A stretch of DNA of 12,111 nt from CAYGUK01 sp964352985 (GTDB lineage: Bacteria > Pseudomonadota > Gammaproteobacteria > JAHCLG01): the NCBI GenBank assembly GCA_964352985.1, contig CAYGUK010000115.1, forward strand, positions 1 to 12,111, in the 5' to 3' direction. Positions 6,787-12,111 of this stretch are shown here, piece after piece; the first letter of the stretch is position 1, and every line of letters begins with the position of its first letter. Position numbers and translations under genes: made by a program. The notes beneath the pieces were generated by a model. The model was not told where the DNA came from and ran no database searches. It saw only the letters and a list, made by a program, of their open reading frames with translations.

Positions 6787-7543
6787 ACTCTTAGATTTCC
6801 AAAAAATTCAGCAACAATTTACTGATTACATACGTGATCCAAAAGATTCTTTACTATTTCCAGATATTGAAAAAGAGCGTCTTTATACTTATCGGGATTT
6901 AATTTCAGGTGGGTTGATTGAAAATATTGGTAATGCTTACCCAGTGCTCCGTTCACTATACGATGAAAATGATTGGGCTTGTATCATTCATGATTTCCTA
7001 AAAATTCATGAATCTCATACACCTTATTTTCCCCAAATGGCACATGAATTTTTAGATTATCTTGAAAATGAGCGAGATGACTCAAATGATCCACCTTGGT
7101 TTTATGAGCTTGCTCATTATGAGCGTATTGAAGTCGATGTAAATATCGACCCCCATGATGTGAACTGGGATAATTTTGATACAAATATTGAAGTATTAGA
7201 TCATCCCATTATCTTATCCCCATTAGCAAAGCCTATCGCTTATCAATATCCCGTTCATAAAATTGGTCAAGATTTTCAACCACAAGAGCAACCAGGAGAA
7301 CAAACATATTTAATTATCTATCGTGATAAAAGTGATAAAGTTAATTTCTATGAAATGAATATTATCACCGCTCATTTAATAGAATTAAGTAGACTAAATC
7401 CATCTTATACTGGAAAAAAACTATTGGAATTAATTGCTCACGAAATAAAACATCCCAATCCTAGCGTAGTAATTGAAGGTGGAAAACAGATACTCATCGA
7501 CTTGATGAATCTAAATATATTATTAGGTAAGAAAAAGGATTAA
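6779..7543 (+). CDS. hvfC: HvfC-type RiPP maturation partner (DUF2063)
   Basis: A 254-residue soluble protein with the DUF2063 N-terminal domain (about 6-95: R34-L-Y-T-Y-R-D, then G-N-A-Y-P-V-L-R), the family signature P-W-F-Y-E-L-A-H-Y-E-R (106-116), and a C-terminal beta-rich domain (about 140-250, including T-Y-L-I-I-Y-R-D). In characterised MNIO systems the DUF2063 protein binds the precursor leader and forms a complex with the MNIO enzyme, presenting the substrate; it has no known catalysis of its own. The 8-base overlap with the MNIO gene suggests coupled translation and equal amounts of both subunits. The DoxX gene follows after 2 bases. Only one Cys (C68) is present, so it is not a thiol carrier. 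Identification rests on motifs plus operon position. Confidence 0.9.
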   Translation: MPELLDFQKIQQQFTDYIRDPKDSLLFPDIEKERLYTYRDLISGGLIENIGNAYPVLRSLYDENDWACIIHDFLKIHESHTPYFPQMAHEFLDYLENERDDSNDPPWFYELAHYERIEVDVNIDPHDVNWDNFDTNIEVLDHPIILSPLAKPIAYQYPVHKIGQDFQPQEQPGEQTYLIIYRDKSDKVNFYEMNIITAHLIELSRLNPSYTGKKLLELIAHEIKHPNPSVVIEGGKQILIDLMNLNILLGKKKD

Positions 7544-7545
7544 AC

Positions 7546-8136
7546 ATGTCATTTAAAAAAGTTATTTTGTGGCCTCAAAAAGTTTTGGATTGTTTTCGTT
7601 GTATTGATTTCTTAGGTCCTTTAGCTTTACGAGCTTTTTTAGTCCCTATATTTTGGATGGCTGGCACAAACAAATTGGGGAGCATAGATAATGTAGCTTA
7701 TTGGTTTGGACATTCTTTACATTTACCGTTTCCATTACTTCTTGCTTATCTTGCTACCTATGTTGAAGTAATTGGTGCAATTTTTCTAGCACTTGGTTTA
7801 TTTACTCGATGGATTACTATCCCATTAATGATCACCATGCTTGTCGCCATTTTCTCAGTTCATATTCAACATGGATGGGATGCGATTGCGGGAAGTGAAA
7901 CAATGGCAGGCATGCAATTAAGTAATTTTTTAATGCATGTGCAATCGAACTATCCAGAGCTAAATCAAAAATTAAGTGAAATTGGTAATATTGTTGTTCT
8001 AAACAAAGGCGTAGAATTTGCTGTTACTTATTTTATTATGTTACTCAGCCTATTCTTCACAGGCGCAGGCAAATATCTCAGTATCGATTATTGGGTCCGC
8101 GCCTATTTTGTAAAAAAAGGTGATTTAAAACTTTAG
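7546..8136 (+). CDS. hvfX: HvfX-type DoxX-family membrane protein of the RiPP operon
   Basis: A 196-residue inner-membrane protein of the DoxX family with four predicted helices (about 22-40, 62-86, 90-107, 154-173). The glycine and acidic pattern R29 ... A-G-T-N-K-L-G and V73-E-V-I-G-A-I is typical of DoxX proteins. A long loop (108-152) between helices 3 and 4 carries W111, M120, M123 and M130, plausible metal or quinone contacts. DoxX proteins end many MNIO/DUF2063 operons (Haemophilus hvf, Neisseria, gold-induced gig genes of Cupriavidus), where a role in copper or thiol handling or precursor maturation has been proposed. Exact chemistry is not established. It lies 2 bases after hvfC with AAGGA six bases before its ATG and closes the operon. 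No convincing terminator hairpin is visible in the 18 bases before the convergent gene. Confidence 0.88.
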   Translation: MSFKKVILWPQKVLDCFRCIDFLGPLALRAFLVPIFWMAGTNKLGSIDNVAYWFGHSLHLPFPLLLAYLATYVEVIGAIFLALGLFTRWITIPLMITMLVAIFSVHIQHGWDAIAGSETMAGMQLSNFLMHVQSNYPELNQKLSEIGNIVVLNKGVEFAVTYFIMLLSLFFTGAGKYLSIDYWVRAYFVKKGDLKL

Positions 8137-8154
8137 GTCAGTTTATTGAATCAA

Positions 8155-8481
8155 CTAATCTTCGGAATCATCATCGTTAGAAGTTTCAGCGCATTCACCT
8201 TCGCTAATCCATTGTTGTAAGGCCTCAATAATTTTATTTGCTTGATCAACACTTGAAATATTAAATTTTGACTTTGACTTATATTCATCAAAACGTTTTT
8301 GATAGCGGCGTATTGTGAATTTCACAGGACCATATTCTTGCTTGCTATTATTCCAATCTTGATATTTAAACATGATTGTACTCCAAGCACCTTTTGTTAA
8401 GATTTTTTTATCTAACTCTTTAACAAGTAACACACCACCTTCTTCGTAATTTACTGATAACTCATCAATTGTAGACGCCAT
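8155..8481 (-). CDS. PC4/YdbC-like small nucleic-acid-binding protein with acidic tail
   Basis: A 108-residue protein. The central part (about 15-92) resembles the PC4/YdbC fold: a beta-rich stretch L-L-V-K-E-L, then W-S-T-I-M-F-K-Y-Q-D-W, the basic segment F-T-I-R-R-Y-Q-K-R-F, and a C-terminal helix (A-N-K-I-I-E-A-L-Q-Q-W-I). In PC4-like proteins such a curved sheet binds single-stranded DNA. The last residues (N-D-D-D-S-E-D) form an acidic tail, as in many ssDNA-binding proteins. I chose the ATG at 8481: AGGAG lies 8 bases upstream, and a promoter with a perfect TTGACA -35 would start transcription downstream of the longer frame's ATG at 8517. It is convergent with hvfX, with an 18-base gap, and appears independent of that operon. 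The family call is by eye and moderate; binding to DNA is inferred. Confidence 0.6.
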   Translation of the reverse strand: MASTIDELSVNYEEGGVLLVKELDKKILTKGAWSTIMFKYQDWNNSKQEYGPVKFTIRRYQKRFDEYKSKSKFNISSVDQANKIIEALQQWISEGECAETSNDDDSED

Positions 8482-8516
8482 TAAGCTCTCTCCTCTCATT
8501 CTATTTAAGGGCACCA

Positions 8517-8545
8517 TTCTTAATCAACTTTTGCTGTAATGTCAA
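8517..8545 (-). promoter_or_regulatory. Sigma-70-type promoter of the PC4-like gene
   Basis: Read on the minus strand, a perfect -35 TTGACA (8540-8545) is followed after exactly 17 bases by TAAGAA (8517-8522), a partial -10 match. Transcription would begin near 8510, giving a leader of about 30 bases that contains the AGGAG ribosome site. It supports the start at 8481. Confidence 0.5.
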
Positions 8546-8566
8546 TCCCATTAACATTTATTGGTT

Positions 8567-8782
8567 ATGATGCTAAAAGCTACGTCCCTACTCATCACTG
8601 GAATTCTATTTGCTGTTGCGAGTACGGTATTATTCATCAATGTGCTTATACATTTTCATGCAATATCCTTGTATTATTATAAAAATACGAGAATTATGAG
8701 ACGTGTTTTTTGGGCATGCTCACTTGTGCTATTTTTAATTTGCTGTTTATTCATCAAACTTAAAAAACAAACAGTTTGTTAA
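8567..8782 (+). CDS. Possible small two-helix membrane protein
   Basis: A 71-residue frame from the ATG at 8567 (a second ATG follows at 8570; the frame extends to a TTG at 8561). It encodes two hydrophobic segments (about 5-28 and 45-63), a short basic loop (K-N-T-R-I-M-R-R) between them and a basic C-terminus (K-L-K-K-Q). The basic loop and tail would put the loop inside and fit a helical hairpin. I do not recognise the family. Against it: no clear Shine-Dalgarno precedes it, and AT-rich DNA easily yields hydrophobic frames. For it: no other gene occupies 8482-8783 on either strand, and the frame ends one base before the convergent permease stop, the tight packing seen elsewhere here. No function is proposed. 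Confidence 0.42.
   Translation: MMLKATSLLITGILFAVASTVLFINVLIHFHAISLYYYKNTRIMRRVFWACSLVLFLICCLFIKLKKQTVC
8762..8780 (-). terminator. Weak AT-rich hairpin plus T-run after the permease gene
   Basis: On the minus strand, just past the permease stop, AACAAAC-T-GTTTGTT (palindrome 8766-8780) runs straight into a six-T tract. The stem is short and mostly A-T, so termination would be weak. It overlaps the end of the possible small membrane-protein gene on the other strand. Confidence 0.35.
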
Positions 8783-8783
8783 A

Positions 8784-10370
8784 CTAAGCATGTTCGAAAT
8801 TTTTTAAATCATTTACCGCGATTGTTGTTTCACGACCTTCTTTGTATTTTGCACTTCTTACGGCACATTGAAAAATTGCATAACTAAAAATGGCAATTAC
8901 TAAAAAGTCCCAGCCAAAAGGTATTATATTTTTACCACCAAATGAACCAAAATAAGAAATCGCAGCATTACCAATAATGAAAGGGAATAGCCACCATGAA
9001 TGATTTAAATCAATCTCTATTTTTCTATCATTTTGTATTATCTTATAAGCAATTAAAAACACATATCCTATTAATAGTGCAAACACAACTACCTCAACTG
9101 TCTTCCACCCTGTCCAATAAATTAATAAATTACTGACATAAAAAGCGATTGAAGCAATTACTTTTGAATAAGGTAATTTAAATGGGCGTTTCAAATTTGG
9201 TTGTTGTTTTCGTAAAACAACAAGTGCAATAGGACCTGCAATATAAGCGATAACAATACTCGTCACTAAAAAACCTACCATGCTTTGCCATCCTGGAAAA
9301 GGTAATAATAATAACAAACCAACAAAATAATTTAAGATCATGGCATTAAGGGGGGTTTTATTTTTATTTAATTTTTTCATTTGTTTTGGCAAATAGCCAT
9401 TTTGACTCATTGCAAAATTCATTCTTGATGTTGTAGCTGTATAAATAAAGGCCGTACCAAATGGTGAAATTAAGGCATCACCATAGATTAAAAGCATTAA
9501 CCAACTTAATCCAAAAATACTAGCTAAACCAGCAAATGGCCCATTCACACCTGAAAAAGTAAGTTTATCCCATCCATGTATCAATGCACTTGGAGTGATC
9601 GATCCGACAAATACAATTTGCAACAATGTATATAAAATTATACAAATAATTAACGACCCAATAATGGCAAAAGGCACTGCGCAATGTGGTGTTTTAGCCT
9701 CACCTGCTAACTGAATAGCGGGTGAATAACCGATAAAAGAAAAAATCACGCCACCTATTGGTAATGCTGCCAAAATTGATTTCACTCCATAAGGTGTAAA
9801 ATTTCCATCATGTTGAAAATTTGAAAAATGAAAACTAAATATAAATAAAGTTATTAATGCTATAAGAGGAACAGCTAATTTTATTATGGAAATAAACACA
9901 CCTGTTTGGCCTAATACTTTGGCACCAAAGCGATTAATTATTATCATCAACATCATAAGTAAGGCCGCTACCATCATTCCAAAATGAGATAATACTTCCG
10001 TGTGATTTTGATGGAGTATCAAGTCAGGAACATAGTTAGAGGCGTATTGAAGCAATGCCATCGTTTCGATTGGTGCAACAACAACACTTGATAACCAAGC
10101 CATCCAACTAATAGTAAAACTAACTAAGGCATCGTGTGTAAAATGAGTAAAACGCACCAACCCGCCTGATAAGGGCAAACTCGAAGACACTTCTGCGAAC
10201 GTTAATGCTATAAACATCATTAAAATACCGCCTAAAATCCAGGCAAATATTGCAGATGGTCCTGCAATTCGTGACACATATAGAGGACCAAATAACCAGC
10301 CTGAACCTACCATGCCACCGATTGAAGTCATTAATAACGCAGTGTTTGATATTGATCGATTTAATTTCAT
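8784..10370 (-). CDS. APC-superfamily amino-acid permease
   Basis: A 528-residue polytopic inner-membrane transporter with about 12 to 14 hydrophobic helices. The first helix carries the glycine-rich unwound segment G-G-M-V-G22-S-G24-W-L-F-G-P, characteristic of the amino acid/polyamine/organocation superfamily, where the substrate amino and carboxyl groups bind. I-G-Y-S-P-A-I-Q-L-A-G-E-A-K matches the helix-6/7 region of such carriers. The start of the protein resembles the YveA/aspartate:proton symporter branch, but the substrate cannot be read from sequence. I chose the ATG at 10370; the longer frame would begin with TTG at 10403, inside a palindrome that looks like a control site. The ribosome site is weak (GAG or AGAG upstream). 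It is divergent from the flavin-dependent amine oxidase gene, which suggests import and oxidation of an amino acid or N-methyl amino acid, as a hypothesis only. Confidence 0.88.
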   Translation of the reverse strand: MKLNRSISNTALLMTSIGGMVGSGWLFGPLYVSRIAGPSAIFAWILGGILMMFIALTFAEVSSSLPLSGGLVRFTHFTHDALVSFTISWMAWLSSVVVAPIETMALLQYASNYVPDLILHQNHTEVLSHFGMMVAALLMMLMIIINRFGAKVLGQTGVFISIIKLAVPLIALITLFIFSFHFSNFQHDGNFTPYGVKSILAALPIGGVIFSFIGYSPAIQLAGEAKTPHCAVPFAIIGSLIICIILYTLLQIVFVGSITPSALIHGWDKLTFSGVNGPFAGLASIFGLSWLMLLIYGDALISPFGTAFIYTATTSRMNFAMSQNGYLPKQMKKLNKNKTPLNAMILNYFVGLLLLLPFPGWQSMVGFLVTSIVIAYIAGPIALVVLRKQQPNLKRPFKLPYSKVIASIAFYVSNLLIYWTGWKTVEVVVFALLIGYVFLIAYKIIQNDRKIEIDLNHSWWLFPFIIGNAAISYFGSFGGKNIIPFGWDFLVIAIFSYAIFQCAVRSAKYKEGRETTIAVNDLKNFEHA

Positions 10371-10402
10371 TGCTCTATGCTCAAAAAAAGTTAGAAAATA
10401 CA

Positions 10403-10439
10403 ATACTGTTCTAGTGATCGAACTATCCTAGAACAGGAT
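10403..10439. promoter_or_regulatory. Long imperfect palindrome (operator candidate) between permease and oxidase
   Basis: ATACTGTTCTAG (10403-10414) and CTAGAACAGGAT (10428-10439) are inverted repeats matching at 11 of 12 positions, including nine contiguous base pairs, around a 13-base centre that itself holds GAT...ATC. The site lies just upstream of the permease ATG in the divergent gap. No T-run follows directly on either strand, so a regulator-binding operator is more likely than a terminator. The regulator is not encoded in this window. Confidence 0.6.
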
Positions 10440-10585
10440 AATAAGTCGGAGTAAAAACCAATTTAGTGTTGTGTTGTGAGGAAATGCACCGTTTAATAAA
10501 GTCATAGGGCAACCCGATTCTTATTTAGATTTCATTGTCTCTAATGATAAAATCAATGTCAAGGAACAAAACCCGGGATTTCTTC

Positions 10586-11710
10586 GTGATTTATGATGTA
10601 ATAATATTAGGTTTAGGTGGCGTTGGAAGTGCAACAGCGTATTATCTCAAAAAATTCGGTGTTAAAAACGTGTTGGGTTTTGAACAATTTCATCGTGGTC
10701 ATGATAAAGGTTCGTCACATGGTGAATCCAGAGTAATTCGAAAAGCGTATTTTGAACATCCTGATTATATTCCATTATTACAACACGCCTATGAAGAGTG
10801 GGCAAATCTTGAAAAAAAAACATCTACACATTTATATACTCAAACCGGTGTATTAACGATTGGCCCTGAAAATGGCTGTGTTTTACCTGGTGTGTTACAA
10901 GCAGCTAAAGAATATCAAATCAAAACCCAATGTTTTAGCCCCAATAAATTAAGTAAAACTTATAGCGAATATCAATTAAATCCAAATCACGCTGGAATAT
11001 TAGAACCACATGCCGGCTATTTAAATGTTGAACAGTGCGTATTAAATCACTTGGCAATTGCAGAACAAAATGGCGCAAAACTCATATTTAATACACGAGT
11101 TTCAAACTGGGAATATAATGACGGAAAATTTAAAGTAAAAACACTAAAGCAAACTTTTCTATCGCATAAATTAATTATTACGGCAGGTGCATGGAGCCAT
11201 TTAATTTTACACGATCTCAATGTCGATCTGAAAATTTTACATAAAACTTTTTTATGGACAAAAGTTAAACACAATTCATACTCTACACAAAATGGATATG
11301 GAATTACTTTATTTGAGGAAGATGATCAATTCGTTTATCACTTTCCTTCAGATAAAAACCATAATATAAAAATTAGCGAACACAGTGGTGGCATTGCAGT
11401 TAATCAGCCCGATGATGTTAAAGATATTAATCATAAAGAAATTAAACGAATACAACAATTTATTAATAAGAGATTACCATATTGTCTAAACACGATTGAG
11501 AAAACGCAAAATTGTTTTTATACATTATCTCCCGATGAAAACTTTATCATAGACCATCATCCTACGAATAATCATCTTTTATTTTGTTGTGGTCTTTCTG
11601 GTCATGGTTTTAAAATGACAAACGTTTTAGGTGAATGCCTTGCTTCGTGGGCAATTGATAAAAATCCTAATTTGCCTATTTCATTTTTATCATTGCAAAG
11701 ATTTAATTAG
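10586..11710 (+). CDS. FAD-dependent amine oxidase, SolA / monomeric sarcosine oxidase type
   Basis: A 374-residue flavoprotein (E. coli SolA is 372) of the DAO family. The N-terminal Rossmann motif G9-L-G11-G-V-G14 binds FAD. G-S-S-H45-G-E-S-R-V-I-R matches the conserved active-site stretch of monomeric sarcosine and N-methyltryptophan oxidases. C310 in N-C-F-Y-T-L-S-P-D matches the Cys that links covalently to FAD, and G-L-S-G-H-G-F-K343 is the C-terminal flavin-contact motif. The expected reaction is O2-dependent oxidation of a secondary amine, such as an N-methyl amino acid, giving H2O2 and aldehyde. I favour the GTG at 10586, since V-I-Y-D-V-I-I aligns with the usual family N-terminus and GGGA lies 9 bases upstream. 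In-frame ATGs at 10544 and 10556 lack ribosome sites and would add 10-14 non-family residues. Its stop is 2 bases from the convergent TPM gene. Family and cofactor are well supported; substrate is unknown. Confidence 0.87.
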   Translation: MIYDVIILGLGGVGSATAYYLKKFGVKNVLGFEQFHRGHDKGSSHGESRVIRKAYFEHPDYIPLLQHAYEEWANLEKKTSTHLYTQTGVLTIGPENGCVLPGVLQAAKEYQIKTQCFSPNKLSKTYSEYQLNPNHAGILEPHAGYLNVEQCVLNHLAIAEQNGAKLIFNTRVSNWEYNDGKFKVKTLKQTFLSHKLIITAGAWSHLILHDLNVDLKILHKTFLWTKVKHNSYSTQNGYGITLFEEDDQFVYHFPSDKNHNIKISEHSGGIAVNQPDDVKDINHKEIKRIQQFINKRLPYCLNTIEKTQNCFYTLSPDENFIIDHHPTNNHLLFCCGLSGHGFKMTNVLGECLASWAIDKNPNLPISFLSLQRFN

Positions 11711-11712
11711 AA

Positions 11713-12111
11713 TCAATCTTCACTAAATTCATCATTAAGTTGGTTATGATGCTCTGTTGCGGGGAAATACTGAGCTAATTTTTGACCTACTTCATTAATG
11801 CCATCAATCAGGGCTTGTTTCAAATTTCCTGCTGCTAATTGAACTTGCATTTTATCGCGAATTTGTGTCCAAAATTCATCTGACACTTTTTCATGTATTC
11901 CTTGATCACCAATGATTGCAAAACGTTGACTGGTTAACCCGATAAAAATTAATACCGCATTTCGATCAATTGTATGATCAAGCTTATGTTTCAAAAAATA
12001 TTTTTCAGCATCTTTTTGCGCATCTTGTTTGCATTTCCTGCGAAGATGAACGCAAACTTCTCCCGAGGTATTTTTCTCAGCTAAATAAATGGCTGTGATC
12101 ACTTCAAATTT
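11713..12111 (-). CDS. TPM-domain protein (TLP18.3/Psb32/MOLO-1 family), 5' partial
   Basis: The frame remains open to the window edge (K-F-E-V-I-T before a GTG at 12102), so the true start is probably just outside; about 132 residues are visible. The TPM domain is recognisable: A-E-K-N-T-S-G-E-V near the start, R-N-A-V-L-I-F-I in the centre, R-F-A-I-I-G-D-Q-G-I-H-E-K-V, then F-W-T-Q-I and a C-terminal helix ending Y-F-P. A hydrophilic acidic tail (N-D-E-F-S-E-D) follows. No membrane helix is visible in this part. In many proteobacteria such short TPM proteins are encoded next to lemA and a longer TPM membrane protein, so those genes may lie just beyond the right edge; this cannot be seen here. 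Biochemical role is unknown in bacteria. It is convergent with the flavin oxidase. Confidence 0.82.
   Translation of the reverse strand, partial: KFEVITAIYLAEKNTSGEVCVHLRRKCKQDAQKDAEKYFLKHKLDHTIDRNAVLIFIGLTSQRFAIIGDQGIHEKVSDEFWTQIRDKMQVQLAAGNLKQALIDGINEVGQKLAQYFPATEHHNQLNDEFSED

Noticed and set aside
6984..7184. Antisense open frame inside the DUF2063 gene
   Set aside because: Shadow of a well-supported gene; composition is low-complexity His-rich from reverse reading.
10484..10507. Seven-codon ORF with GAGG upstream in the oxidase leader, considered as a leader peptide
   Set aside because: Ribosome-site spacing is only two bases, no attenuator hairpins follow, and no run of a single amino acid is encoded.
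11047..11274. Antisense open frame inside the flavin oxidase gene
   Set aside because: Shadow of a conserved enzyme; no start signal and no recognisable domain.

Overview
The window is AT-rich (by eye about one third G+C), densely coded bacterial chromosome, with short gaps and several overlapping or nearly abutting genes. The DsbD-type thiol reductase, the HvfABCX-type cluster, the SolA-like flavin oxidase and the TPM-domain protein all look proteobacterial. The low G+C and protein style fit a gammaproteobacterium, perhaps in or near Legionellales/Coxiellaceae. That placement is an inference. There is no rRNA, tRNA, IS element, CRISPR array or phage gene, and no gene-free stretch longer than about 220 bases.

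Left part (1-3831, + strand): a 5'-truncated alkaline-phosphatase-superfamily enzyme (sulfatase fold, but with Thr where sulfatases have Cys/Ser), then an exported CPYC thioredoxin-fold protein, then a full-length DsbD. The last two share a TAATG stop/start overlap and form a periplasmic thiol-redox pair. A P-loop ATPase/kinase-like gene (3849-4409) lies convergent to dsbD.

Centre (4625-8136): the most interesting region. An ECF sigma factor and a small zinc-binding (ZAS-type) anti-sigma factor, overlapping by 8 bases, run leftward. Running rightward from the shared intergenic region is a four-gene operon. It encodes a signal-peptide-bearing precursor with six GKCG motifs, a DUF692/MNIO iron enzyme, a DUF2063 partner protein and a DoxX-family membrane protein. 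This is the layout of the Haemophilus hvf / bufferin copper-binding RiPP systems. The inferred logic is that metal or thiol stress releases the sigma factor from its zinc anti-sigma, the operon is switched on, MNIO plus partner modify the GKCG cysteines, and the peptide is exported to bind copper. The precursor is unusual: its motifs form three GKCG-x-GKCG doublets, none has Glu before GKCG, and every Cys is TGC while the neighbouring maturation genes use TGT.

Right part (8155-12111): a PC4/YdbC-like small nucleic-acid-binding protein (-) with a recognisable promoter, a possible two-helix small membrane protein (+), an APC-superfamily amino-acid permease (-), and a divergent SolA/monomeric-sarcosine-oxidase-like flavoenzyme (+). 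A long imperfect palindrome between the last two looks like an operator. A TPM-domain protein (-) runs off the right edge.

Several starts were moved inward from the longest open frame on the basis of Shine-Dalgarno sequences, signal peptides or family alignment. Each change is explained in its entry.
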